The position numbers and the translations under genes are program-made. From the NCBI RefSeq assembly GCF_009870125.1, contig NC_046679.1:15190001-15254000 (forward strand): a stretch of DNA of 64,000 nucleotides, given 5' to 3'. Below, one piece after another: positions 46,371-58,589 of this stretch; position 1 is the stretch's first letter, and the number at the start of each line of letters is the position of its first letter. This DNA comes from Drosophila pseudoobscura. Taxonomy: Eukaryota; Arthropoda; Insecta; Diptera; Drosophilidae. The notes under the pieces were generated by a model that saw only the letters and a list, made by a program, of their open reading frames with translations, was not told the origin of the DNA and ran no database searches.

Positions 46371-49300
46371 ATGATGGACGGTAAGTTTGCCACATTTACT
46401 ACACCCACAACATTCTCTAGACACATTGTTGCCGGCAAATGTCAATGACATTGGCCCTAAAAACTACACTGACGAGCCCTCCCACTTAGGCCTATTGTAA
46501 ACTTACATGAGATACGGGAAACACACACAACAACGGACAAAAGTACTCGATAGTGGGAGGTATATAAGTGTTATAGCTCATTTAGGGCTATTATAATATT
46601 ACAGTAATAGGGCAAAGGTGTATTCCAATCTCCATAGTAGTTAGACTATACAAATAGTGTTACTTTTTTTGATCATGCTCAATCCCAACGAGCTTTGTAA
46701 GGGTATTTACGAGGTTTACTTATCACTCAATTCGAGCCCTTCACCTCAAATGGTGCTTTTACCCTACAATCGCGGCATATTGTATGTAGACTCCACCCAT
46801 AACTTGTGGAAATATGAACATCTAACCAATTTAAAGCCCGTTCAAAAGCAAGACTATTTAGGAGATACCTCAAATGTGGTCATTTCAAATACATTCAGTA
46901 TTAGTCACAGGTACAAGTATATGTATACTCGAACCACGCTTCTACAGTTTAAGTTCACGTATCAGATAAACAGAATTGATTAGAAATACATGATAGATAA
47001 GATATGGAAATCGAACAGGGAAGCAATCGTCTTCGTACTCTACAATCTAGCAAGCCACAAAAAACCCTTGGGCTAGAAATTAGCCAAATCATCGTGAGAC
47101 GGCCTTACCAAGGGGTCTCTTCTTTTGGCAGTTCGCCAACAAAGTGTGGCCATTGTTGTTGCTTGTTTTCGATTCCAAGAGAGATCTCGTGCCAGTCGGT
47201 GCCAGTGCCAGATTAGCATTCGAAATTCACCTTGTCTCTTTTGTTGGAGGAGACTTTTTTAGGTAAAAATTTCCACGAATTCTGCACACTTATTCGGGCA
47301 GACCTATAATTAAGATGTCTGTACATGTTTATTGTAAATACGTGGCCCAAACCTAAACCCCACGCGATTAGTGCTCGCAGTCGCATTACAAATATCACAT
47401 GATGACACTCTTTTTGCCAACGAACGGCTGGGAGCTTCATCGCTTTGGTGATTTCTGTTTTTCAGCGTGACTCATGAATTTCTTTAATTATCGGCGAAAG
47501 CTCTGTACGTACATATGTACATATGTATGATTGTTGTCGCCAGATGAAAGCTGCTCAATTCTGAGAATTCAGCCAGCTTTTATCTGCGCACACAATCAAC
47601 CGACTGCCTACAAACACTATTGCATGAAAGCTTTATGTTTGACTGTATGGGAATGTAGCTTTATAAAAGCGAGACGGACTATACAAAGAAATTTCCCATT
47701 TTTGAATCGCAACGTTTTTTGCATTGTCAGTGACCTCAAAGATCGAAACCTTGCAAGGTGTTTTAACATGAAAAATGGTACAAAAATGGGAGATACGTGG
47801 AATATGTATGTGTGGATTTTATACATACATACATACAATACATCGAGATACCTGCTATTCATAGAAATATTATTGCTTATTTTTCTTATCCAAATAAATT
47901 GAGGGGTATAATAGCATTCTATCGAGTAGAATGCACAATGGAATGATTTTTCTTTGTTCCATTCCGATGCTCAAGTTTAGAAAATATAGCAATCTTTTCG
48001 ATCTATTCAATGCATTTGCGCTAGGTCAGTTGACCGGCATTTCAGATTCATGCATATATAGAAATCGAATTGACAAATGAATCATACATATGTATGTATG
48101 TACACATACTATGTACAGCTTCGTCTCGCTAGTAAAAAAAGTACATTTAAATGAATTATTTACAAAAACATTTATACACACATCTTTATGGATAGTGTAC
48201 ATATGAATGTACTCTTAGTTATTGTATTGTTGGCTTGCCGGCCGGCCTGAGATTCTATTGTATCTGTAAGACCACAAGCAAAGGGGACGAAGGCAAATTC
48301 ATTCGACAGCTGGCACTAGGGGGAAATTTTAGCGTTCTCTCGCTCGCACACTTGTATCTTTTGTGTGCGCCTGTTCGTGTGCGTTCGTGTAAAAGCTGGC
48401 GCACACACACACGCACACTAAAAGTATCTGTGCATGGCAAACTGGTTTGCGCTGAGCTTTTTGAATTTCACAACAAATCTAAATTCAGACAACTGGTGGA
48501 GGCCCAACAGAGTCTCCGTTTTCTCCGACTTGTACCGAACGAGCAACGTACGGTCGATTCAATCCGCAGTGAATTGCTCAAGCAGTCAGTTGACTCACAC
48601 ATTACCAGTCCCGTCGTTCAACTCAAATAAAGTGAATAGAAAAGTTCTTGTACAAGTTCAGTGGAATTCATACAAGTCAAACAGACAGTTCAGTTCCTGC
48701 AGAAAGGAACCACAGTGTGAACAAATATCATTCGTTGTTGTTCTACGTGGAGCAACAACCAGACAATCGTCGGAACAGAGTAGTTTCATAAAATCGTAGA
48801 AACGGCCACAGGCGACCAAATATCCAAGTGGTGGTGCCAGGAACCACCCAATAAATTGCGCAGCAAAAATCCCAAGTGAATTTTTCGGTCGGGTTTTCGA
48901 CAACCGGACAACCGCGCTTGAAGACACAGTTTTACTAAGTAAATGTAAGTAATCCAGATGAAAATATGCATATATATTTATTATATATATAGTGTGTATA
49001 AGTGTGTGCATGATCTATAGTATATATTGAGTGAAAAGACCGCCATATTGAATTGCTTAAGTGAGCGAGTGACGTCAGAGGGAATTAGACATGCAAGCAA
49101 GCAACAATTTTGATCAAATTTACACGGGGGTTTGGGGGATTTTTCTTTTGATATGCGAGGCAATAGTAATTATAAAGCAATACGTGTGCCGTGCCGAGCC
49201 GAGCCGTGCCGGTATTAGTGTTCCATTAGACAAAGCTCGCGTGTGCTTTTGGGGGGAAATTTTCCATCGCTTGATAATTGCTTTTTGGTGTTGTTTTATG

Positions 49301-52300
49301 CACCGGCCACCACCACACGACAATTTCTGATATTCGAGTGAGATAATGTGTTCTGTATTCTGTAGCACAATTATCTAAGTGACAATTGTGGAAGGGAGGG
49401 AAGGGTGCCCGAATTGAGGGACGTTGCCAACTGCTGATTAGCTTAGTCCACGCCCCCTCTGGCTGTAGAGACCTGTTGGCCATGCCCATGGTCGGCCATG
49501 CCCATGGCCATGCCCCTGCCCATGCCTCTGGTGAAATTCATTTTGCGTTTTGCGTGGCAAAAGCTTTTTGGGGGTGGGGGCCGTGGGCTTATCAGACGTT
49601 TGAAAGGCGCCCAGCCCAGCCCTATCGAACAAGGAACTATAATGTTTGGCGAAAACAACTCTACTACTATCTGTAATTACAATTGAAGAGGACTTAAAAT
49701 CAAATCTAGAGCTATTCTCGAATCTTATCACTGCGATCTCCATGTTGTGCGCCCAATAAGTAATGCGCCTTCTCTTCTTTATTCTTTAATTTACAGCCTA
49801 AGGGGAACTTGTGTCGACGACTCTTTTTAGAGCTTGTTTAGAGGGATCCTAACAATTTCATTGTTTCTTTCTAACGGTCAATTAAAAGTGAGTATTCAAA
49901 GTCCTGATCATATCATAACCATAAGACTCTGTCTCTCATGATTGCGCTTGGTTGAGATCGTCCTTGCACCTTTAGTTTGTAAGAATGTTTTATGAAAAAA
50001 GAAAAAAGACAAAAAGAAAAGAAAAGAAAAGAAATGAAAAAAGGATTAAATCCATTGAAAAAAGGAGTAATTCCATTGAAAAAAGGAGCAATTCCATTGA
50101 AAAAAGGAGTAATTCCATTTAAAAAAAGGAGCAATTCCATTCAAAAAAGGAGCAATTCCATACAAAAAAGGATACAATCCAAAACAAAAAATAAATTAAT
50201 AAAGGAAAAAAAGGAATTAACTCTAACAAACATACAGAAAAAATATGGGAATAGTGTGGAAAAGAAAAAAAACACGCCAAAAGAGAAAAAAGGAAATGCA
50301 ACTAACAAAACAAGGCCTGCAAAAGAACACCAAACACACACCCAACCAAGCAGACACCCCACCACCCACCACCCACCATCTAAAACCAACGCATCACACA
50401 TACAAGCTCTTCGAAATCGCCAAAAAAGAAAAGACCCAACGCCTGACAAATCAATGATCAGGGATATCCCGCATCCGATATCTCTGAGACATTGACCGAC
50501 CGTGAGTGCCCATGGTCCCCACAGGATCCATGGGCGGAAGGCGGCAGGCGGTCGGCGGCAGGCATTGTACATTGCTAACCCACCCACCCAAAACCACAAG
50601 ATTTTGAGGCGCGAGCCCTACAAAGGATCGTGCTGCCCCAACGTCGTCGATCTGTGTAATAACAAAATCTTTTTCTTTTGTCTATTTTCTTTCACATAAA
50701 AACAAAAACAAAAATACCGAAAACTCTTAACTGCGCTTGCTCCACTCATCAACAAATCCTGTCTGAATCGATCAAAAACAAATTGTATAAATTGTGCAAA
50801 TTTGTATAAATTTTTGAAATCCTGCCGAACCGAAACGAACCGTGCACCAAAAACCATATGAAATGAAACGAAATATGCTGAAATTTTATACAAAAACAGC
50901 CCCGTTCAAAATGGCATTCTCCGTCGAATCCCAAACCAGCCAAGCCAGGCCCAAGAGCGAAACCAACAACACAACCATCCACGAGCAGACCAAGACCTTC
51001 TTCAACAGCAGCACCAGCAGCCAAAGCTCCCAGAACCACCAGTCCGATTGTATTGTCACCGAGACCAGCTCCAACAGCAACGAGAGAGAGTCCCGAAAAT
51101 CTCAGAGATATAATATTGATGATCCAGGAGCCAGCACGAGTACAGGCAACAACATACGAGGCGAGGGCACCACCCAGCAACAACCAGGCACCGGAACAGG
51201 CAAACGAGCACGCCCACGCACGGTCCCAGGATCCGCAGATCGTAACAGTAGCGATACCCTCTGGCGAGAGAAACTCATCGCCCAGCTGCTGCTGCTCTCA
51301 CAGGAGAACAACGCAAACAGTGCCTATGAAGGCTTCGGTTACGTGCACGTCGATGAGCAGCACAACCATACCGATCGTGATAAATACGAAACCAAACCCA
51401 AGAATCATACTGATCAGGGTGCCAACGCAGGCGCAGGCGCAGACGCACGCGACAAGCAACAGCAACAGCAACAACAGCAGCAGGAGCAGCGGGACAGAGT
51501 GCAGCGCGCCTCGAACTCGCATTATCAGAATACCCTTTTTACCAGGGTCGGTACCAACGCGTCCGCCAGTGAAACGGGCTTTGCCTACGGTGCTCCCTCA
51601 AGTAAACAAGAAGAATTCGGCGACGGAAGCCCCTATCGCAACGTATCCAGCGACTGGGACTGCAACATACCAACTAGAACACAGCTCGGCACGGGCGCCA
51701 AGAACGCTGCACCACGAGCAGGCGACAGTAGTCGGTACACGGACTATGGAGATGGTGACGCAAACGGTCCCGGTTTCGAGCACGCCCCAGTCACAGACCC
51801 TGGCGTCAATGGCTGGTATCCAGCTGACAGGTGCAGACTTGCAGCCGTCCCGCCAGGATATGAGTGGAGCAATGCCTACTGCTACAGTTGAAGAGATAGA
51901 TGTTCCGGTGTTCATTGATGGTGAGTACTGTGTTTTGTGTGTGTTAAATATGTACCAAGAACTCTCTCATTACTGTTGCGATACGTTGCCAAAAAATCGA
52001 AATCGAAAAACTTAACAACAATCAGTTAGAGAAAGAGTCAGATAGCAGGCACGAGCTTTGCCCAGCTCCCCGCCCAGCCGGGCGGGGGGACAGGTGCTTC
52101 TCTGCCAAGGACATCGAGGTACTTTCACCACTTAGATGGCGATGAAGAAGATCACAGTGCAATGACCCATTGAAGAAACGAGCTGATGGCCATGGCCTAG
52201 CTCCAGATGGAATACGGCAACGGAGACAGGGCGGGCCAGGTCCCGGCTCGCCTAGTCCGAAGCCTGATCTGTCGGTAAATGGAATTCAATATTCCATATT

Positions 52301-54443
52301 TTGTATATGTACGTCTTATCGATATTCAACCCCCTCCATTTATCGAAGTTTTACAGCATGTCTTTTGTTCGACCTATTTTATCTTTCTGCCAGAAAACTA
52401 TAACACCCAAAAGATTTATTTATTTTTATCCAACTAAAGTGCCATACTTTTTTATATATTTACTTACTCACAAACTATGAGTCACACTCAAAAACAACAA
52501 TTCTTCTCTAGATTTTTAAGGAAAGCATGAAAGATTTTCGAACTTACATATTGCCATGTCCGTCTCTGACTTTTAAAGTTTACAGAGATCTGTCTGTCTG
52601 TCTGTTTTTTTTGCAAACCTTTCAATGACTTTTGTGGTTATCCTAGTAAAACCCTGTATTGGCGAATCATTTTTGCTGGCAGAATCACATCACTTTTTCA
52701 TATAACAACAATACGAAACCTTCTGGAGAAAAACCTACCCTATTCCATAAAATGTCTGTCCTGATATACATATGTATATTTTCGATAATATAGTGTAGAA
52801 CATTTTCCTACTTTTTCTTACATTTTTAAAAGTATTGTTCGATATAGCATAGCAAAGAATGATTCGATTCCCAAAGATTATGTTTACTAAACGGAAATGT
52901 TGTCCCCTTTTTTCTCTTCATTTTTCTTACACGTTACTCTTATCTGCTATTTGACGACACTGGTTGTCTGGGGTGAATCATTTGATTGTTCCATCTTTCG
53001 AAACGACGAAGTTTTAAATGGCTGCATTATATTGTATGTACGCATAATGTATCTATACGTTTATGTACGAGTAATTTTGCTTATTCTAATTGAAGAACAA
53101 GGGGGGGAAAAATGCAAAAATATCTTTCCAAATTAATGTATGTATATACATATATACATTTGTAAAAATCAATGCTGGCGTTACGTTACGTAGCACACGT
53201 AGCCTATAGATTCATATAGTATAGCTTGTTGTCCGGTATATGTGTCCGAAGTCGATGAGCTGTTTTATTTCCATTGGGTGTCCCCCGGTCTTTTACATAT
53301 GTACATATATATTGCATTCGACATTTTTATTGATGTCGGTAACACCTGATCTTTCTTTGTTTCGGTACTAGCTTCCTTATATAAGAGATACGTATGTTTT
53401 GACCATACATGGTCTTGCTCCGCTCTTCTAACTTATCGGGCGGTTTTATAGATTAGAGGTTAAGGTATTTTCGGCAGGTTATCAATTTTTGCCACCGGAT
53501 TTTGTGATGTCACAAGCGTAGAAAGTCAAGTGCATTGTAGACAGCTGATTCATGACCCAAATTTTTGCGAGCACGTTTTTCTAGCCGGCAAATGCTAATA
53601 TATAGTATAAATACTTATCAGGTTAGTACTCATGCAAGTACATAAACATTTGAGTTCCTTACATGCATGTTAAGCATACATACATTTTGATTTAAACAAT
53701 CCGATTTTCGGGGCTCGTTTTAAATTACCCCGCGACCCTTTTCAGGGTCACTTGTTTGTTGTGAAATTCAAAAAGAATGATCTGCAGAAACACTGAGAGA
53801 GAAGGAGAACGCGACCACCACCAGATAGTCTTGCGAGAGAGCGCATAAACACATGCGTGGAGAGCGAGATCCAGTAGTGGGAGTAGTGTTTGTGTGCTCC
53901 AGTCTCATTCACCCTCTTATTGTCAATACATGCATCCCTCTCTCTGAGCGACAGAGATAGCTATACTTACATATGCATACACATACATGGGATGACCGGC
54001 AACAGGTTAGTGTATCACACACATACACAAATTGAATATTTGTCTGCCAAAATGCATTGCGTATACGAGCCGTTGCCGGTTAATGCTAATTAAATGATGC
54101 TAATCAATTAAATAAGCATTTTATATATTTAGTGAGATTTCTTTCACAATTTGATCTTTGAAAATGTGAAAAATTGAAAAGTGTTAGGTCAATTAACCGA
54201 TCGCTTGTCCCATTGTTTTAAGACACTCCCTTTTAAGTATTTCCCTTATCTGGTGCAGAACAAGTAGCAACCCTGGGTGGCTCTGGTGAAATTCAAGTGG
54301 CAAATGTATTAGTGCATTCCAAAACGGCTAACTTCTTTTTGGACAGCCTATGACTGTCAAGTATCTATGTGTGTAATTGGCAGAAGAATAAATCCGAGCA
54401 AACACGAACCACACACTTCGGCAGAGGGACGGTCGCCGGTGAA

Positions 54444-54476
<33 letters not shown>

Positions 54477-57443
54477 CCGCAACTGTAATACAAGCATGTG
54501 TTCGGTCAGAGTGGGATGACAATAGAAATCGTACTTGTTGCGCGACGTCGCGACGTCAGCTGTTGGTGTAGGACCGATGGCTTGTATTGGTTAGCGCTCT
54601 CTTGCTCTCTCTTTCTCTGACCGGCGACACACAGATACATATGTGTGTACCTTTGCACGGGTTTGTTTTGAGGCTCGCATTGATATTGCCACTAGCGGAG
54701 ACCAGGCTCCATTCGTAAAAAGTCGTTGCAACCGTTAAGTTCGTAAGCGGATAAAACAGCACTCAGCGCGAGATCCACCGGCAATTCGAAATATACTTAG
54801 GTGAATATCTATTGGAATTTAATATTGCGACCCATTCGAAATATTTCCCTTGAGATATTTCTTTTCCCTTTTATTTTATGATCTTGGGCAGAACGAAGTC
54901 ACAGAAGTCAGTCTCAGAAGTTATTAACCGTTTATTCTGTTTCATTTTTTGCTCTACAATTTCTAGATGTTTTTTGCAAATATTTTGTTTCTGTAATAAT
55001 AGTACTCGTAACAATAACTTGGTTTTTCTGCGTTTACGTATTAAGAAAATGTAATTCCCAGTAAAAATCTCCACATCAGTGTAGGGCATTTGCCCGCAGT
55101 CAGTCCGATCGCACGGATCGAGACATGTTCGATCGTGTTCAAATTCTGTGTGGTTGTTGTGCCGCATAGTGGTACTCTGCGTCATGAGTACCTTTTCAAT
55201 GTGTGAGTGCGCTCTCGCTCTCCGTCTGAAAAATGGCTCAGTCGGTAATCTCTCTCTCTCTCTCTCTACATTTCCCTTCTTTGTACTTGTGAATTGCAAT
55301 TTTTGTTATTCGCGGGGGGGACAAAGAAATAATTTTTTTTTTGTCAAATATGGAGCAAAGAAAACTAAAAACATTTGCAAATAGGACTATTAGTTTTTAA
55401 TTTAAACATTTCAAGCCAAACAATTTCAATCTTAAAATTTTTAAAAAATTATTCCCTATATTTTCCTTTTCAATTGAAATCGAACAATTTTATAAATGTT
55501 TATCCCGATTTGTTCCTGTTTCCCAAACATCATTTATTCGTTGCTTTTAATTTCACAACAAAGTGCAAGAGAGACAAATATTGTGCGACAAGTTTCGCTA
55601 CTCTTTACTTCTAATAGTTCCAAAAACAAACTACATCGTTAAGTCTGTTGGCGCCACTTTGATGTATTTGGAAGTAATTAAGTGAGCGTGTAGAATGTAT
55701 GTAGAGAACACAGAGGAGTTTAACCAATTTCAAACAAGAAATGCTACATTTTAACAATATTGCGTAGTAGAATGTTCAATCACACTCAGCGCCACTGAGC
55801 CATGTCAGTACCAGCCATGTAGATGTCATGTATTTTCACTTGTACATCTACACTCTAACTGAACATTAAAAATTTATTTTATTATTTATTAATTTAAAAT
55901 TTTATTGGGATATTAATTTCGAACAAGAGTACAAAAATCTCTTCAGTTGATCTGATCCCTTAAATTCCATGATATGTTCTTAAAAGAAGCTTACGCACAC
56001 TAGCACACATAATGGCATTTCATTGAACTGAAGTTTTTGACAAATGATTCTAATATTTTGTTTTTTATCGTAGAATACCTGCAAGACATAGAAGCAACGT
56101 CATCGTGTAGCAGCGAAAGCGGAAAGGAGATTTTTACTGAAACGGATATTCTTGACTTTGACTTTGATATAAACTTGATTGCCGAGGATCACATTGAGCT
56201 TGAGCCCAAGAAAATGGATCGGTGCAATCTGGTTATGGATGACATCAACAACGACAACCTCGACGACTATAAACTTCAAATGGATGACTACGATTTCCAG
56301 CAACTGACTGGAGAGGAGGAGACCCTCGACATGGCCCCCATGTGCGGCATCAACTTCAATCAACCCAATAATTTCATAGACCTTAACGACATACTAACCG
56401 GATCCCAGGACCCCATGCTCTCAACATTCTCACAAACCTCCACCAACACCAAATGCTTCAGCGAAGAACCGCTGCTGGCCGACGAGAACAGCTACGGCGG
56501 CAGCATGTACGTCTGTAGTCAGGAATCGTTGGGCTTCGGCCAGGTGGACGATGTCAAGCCAGTTACCGATCCGGAAATTGGCGGCAGCAGCGTCTCCGTG
56601 GCCATCCGACACACCCTGTCCAACCCTCTGGTTGGACTAAAGCGCACGGCCTCGGCGGCAGTGCTCGCCCCTGCGATCGAGACACAGGCGCAGAAGCGGA
56701 GCAAGCTGATGCTCAAGATCAACAGCCAGTCGCCGCCTGCATTCAGCCAATCAGAAGAATTAAGCACACCCGCCATCATTGAGCAGGTCTTGAATTTTGA
56801 GAGGGTAAGTGTTTGCAAAATCCACGTACCCATTCTGAGAATGATTCCTAACCGGGCCGCTCTCTCCCACAAACAGTCCGAGGCCGCCAACACCACCATC
56901 ATCACATCACATGCCGGAATCATCGAGGATCTGCGGAGCGCCGAGGAGGAAACCACCACCGATTTCTCAGCTCCGAACACACCGCACAGCTACTACTCGG
57001 CGTGCTCCTCCAGCGTAGCCCCAACCTGCCAGTCAGGGTTCGGCGGCTTCCTCACTGCTCCAGCCTCCCCCGCCTACTCAGTCGCCAGTACCTCCCAGTT
57101 CAGTGCCACCACCTCGACGAACGGCAACGCCCCCAAGCGAAAGCGCGGCCGTCCCGCCAAAGAGCACGCGGACGGACCAGACCCGGAGGTGATGTCCCGC
57201 ATGGACGACGAGAAGCGCAAGGCATACATAGACCGCATCAAGAACAACGAGGCCAGCCGCGTATCGCGCCGGAAGACGAAGAGTCGCGATGAGCTCGAGA
57301 AGCAGTTGGAGGAGGAGCTGGTGGCCGAGAACGAACGTCTGTTGACCCAGTCACAGCGGGTGGACCACAAGGAGACCCTGTTCAAGAACTACCTGATGGT
57401 CCGCCAGCGGAACAACAGCACCTTTGTCAAAAAGGAGCACTAG
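46371..57443 (+). CDS. Xrp1: Xrp1, AT-hook/bZIP stress transcription factor, short isoform
   Basis: Exons 46371-46380 (ATG ATG GAC G, donor GTAAGT), 56074-56804 and 56877-57443 join in frame (phase 1, then phase 0) to give 435 residues beginning MMDEYLQDIEATSS. The first half is acidic and Asn/Asp-rich, a likely activation region (LDFDFDINLI). KRKRGRPAKEH at about residues 334-344 is an AT-hook. The basic region KNNEASRVSRRKTKSR and a leucine zipper reading LEKQLEEELVAENERLL follow, about residues 365-420. Xrp1 pairs with Irbp18 (C/EBP-like), is p53-inducible, and drives cell competition of ribosomal-protein mutant cells and genome and proteostasis stress responses. The pairing of the tiny first coding exon with 56074 is inferred from donor and phase. 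The 72-base intron is a multiple of three without stops. D. melanogaster has, as I recall, short and long isoforms of about 406 and 668 residues. Confidence 0.9.
46381..50037. other. Xrp1 large-intron sequence and upstream noncoding exons
   Basis: Between the short-isoform first exon and the long-isoform coding exon. Candidate noncoding exons: one ending at 48944 (AAAT|GTAAGT donor) with an exon-like CA/CAG-rich body at about 48470-48944, and a small one at 49797-49887 (TTTAATTTACAG acceptor, GTGAGT donor). AP-1 consensus TGACTCA occurs at 47466-47472 and 48591-48597. No other gene is supported. Confidence 0.45.
50038..50180. repeat. About 21-bp minisatellite, seven copies
   Basis: Tandem units close to AAAAAAGGAGYAATTCCATTG, about 21-22 bases each, seven copies with a C/T alternation at one position in neighbouring units. 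It sits in the Xrp1 intron next to a purine-rich GAAAA tract (49994-50040). Confidence 0.88.
50911..51920 (+). CDS. Xrp1: Xrp1 upstream coding exon (long isoform); frame problem
   Basis: From ATG 50911 (good context, CAAAATGG) a frame with clear Drosophila codon bias runs 326 codons to TGA at 51889-51891. It carries KRARPRTVPGS, WREKLIAQLLLLSQENN and a Gln run encoded by CAA/CAG. It stops 29 bases before a strong donor (GATG|GTGAGT, exon end 51920). The frame that splices in phase to the bZIP exons (G|AA TAC CTG, 56074) is one base to the right. That second frame is open from about 51053 and ends EEIDVPVFID. It contains ATG codons at 51119 and later, but its Thr/Ser/Pro/Ala-rich content upstream looks like the shadow of a C3-rich gene. 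An upstream ATG at 50863 would add 16 residues. The exon clearly belongs to Xrp1; how the frames are joined is unresolved. Confidence 0.65.
54445..54472. repeat. (CT)n microsatellite
   Basis: Fourteen CT dinucleotides in a row inside the Xrp1 intron; such runs can bind GAGA factor. Confidence 0.9.
55121..55140. promoter_or_regulatory. p53 response element-like site in the Xrp1 intron
   Basis: Two abutting decamers, AGACATGTTC and GATCGTGTTC, match the p53 half-site RRRCWWGYYY at 10/10 and 8/10 with no spacer. It lies 0.95 kb upstream of the shared coding exons. Xrp1 is a known radiation-induced p53 target, so the site is a good candidate for that control; binding is inferred. Confidence 0.5.
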
Positions 57444-58007
57444 CAGCCAAGCCAGCCTTAGATTCTCGTAGCCATAAATACATAGAACTGTCGTTACCTA
57501 CTGATATCGCATATTGCGGTGAATCGCCTTAAGTCGAGAGAGATCCCCTGTCATCCATTATCTAGTTAAGTTGTCGTTGTAGTTGAGAAGAGAAAGTCCA
57601 ATATCCATTACACATCCCCGCCCGAAGCTGGGGAGAACATCATGTGTCATGACATTGAACTGATGTAAAACCTAAACCATAATTACCAACATATTATGAA
57701 TAGAGGCGCCACAGAGCGCGAGGTGTGATTATTTTTAAAACGTACTTTTTATTATGTTTGCAAGAACTTTAAAATTCTACCACCATGTTTTTTGTATCCA
57801 CGTATAATGTTTTGATCCTAAGTGTAATCTCAAAAACACAAAATCACACAAAAAAAATACCTCTTTATGGGTAGAGATTACAAAATGTATTGTTTTAACC
57901 TCATTGATGAACAAAAAATGTTAAAAAACACAACAAAAAAATATATATGTCATATTGTTAAGAACAATTTACTTATATTATATACAATATATATACGTAA
58001 TCGTTTG

Positions 58008-58013
58008 AATAAA
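58008..58013 (+). terminator. Xrp1: Poly(A) signal of Xrp1
   Basis: AATAAA 565 bases after the stop codon, followed by a further AATAAA at about 58059. Confidence 0.6.
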
Positions 58014-58089
58014 GTGCATGTTAGAAAGAGCATGACAAAATCAAAAAAAAAAAAAAAATAAAATGTTTTTATTTGTATTTTCAATTGAT

Positions 58090-58095
58090 TTTATT
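58090..58095 (-). terminator. Mpc1: Poly(A) signal of Mpc1
   Basis: AATAAA on the minus strand, the only such signal clearly downstream of Mpc1, about 495 bases after its stop. It lies within 80 bases of the Xrp1 signal. Confidence 0.5.
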
Positions 58096-58589
58096 CAATT
58101 TTAAACCATACTACATGAAGGCCAATCGTATAAAAATTATATTCTTTAATTCCTCTAAATTTGACTACTTTGCACCGTATTGAAAATTTGAACAACCGCC
58201 GAACGATATGGTATTGGTGTAGCCAACAATTTACAAACAAAAATGTACTCATTTGCATTAGACTAATCTGGAATTGGAATTGGTATTGTGCTGGGTGCGG
58301 CTGCGTCGCGCGATGAGCTCTCCAAAACGCCATTAAACGAATACAGTCAAAGGTCAACCGCAGTGGCATGACAACTTCAGTTTGTCCAGTGATGAGATTC
58401 AGCCAGCTGTGTGGTGTTGAACGCGGCAATTACTGCACCACTGGTGGCTGTTGGGCAGCACAATTTGCATGTGCGTTGCGTGTCGTCAGTAAATTGTTGT
58501 AGCTGCTGTTGGGTAAATATTTGAAGAGGCATCGCGCGTTTGTGATTCGGGACTTGTGGAGGGTCAGGCTGGTGGAGGGAGAGCATCGT

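Larger units (their letters stand above)
51921..56073. other. Xrp1: Xrp1 intron upstream of the shared exons
   Basis: Intron from the GTGAGT donor at 51921 to the TTTTTTATCGTAG acceptor ending 56073. Contains GA/CT-rich GAGA-like tracts (53790-53960, 54443-54472, 54595-54620, 55248-55267), A/T-rich sequence and a p53-like site. No coding exon is seen. Confidence 0.6.

Noticed and set aside
50038-50180. CRISPR-like regular repeats
   Set aside because: Units are directly abutting without unique spacers, and this is an animal genome; it is a minisatellite.
56037-56073. Extension of the Xrp1 bZIP frame upstream of 56074
   Set aside because: The upstream 12 codons begin at TTG, not ATG, and end in a clear TTTTTTATCGTAG acceptor, so they are intron.
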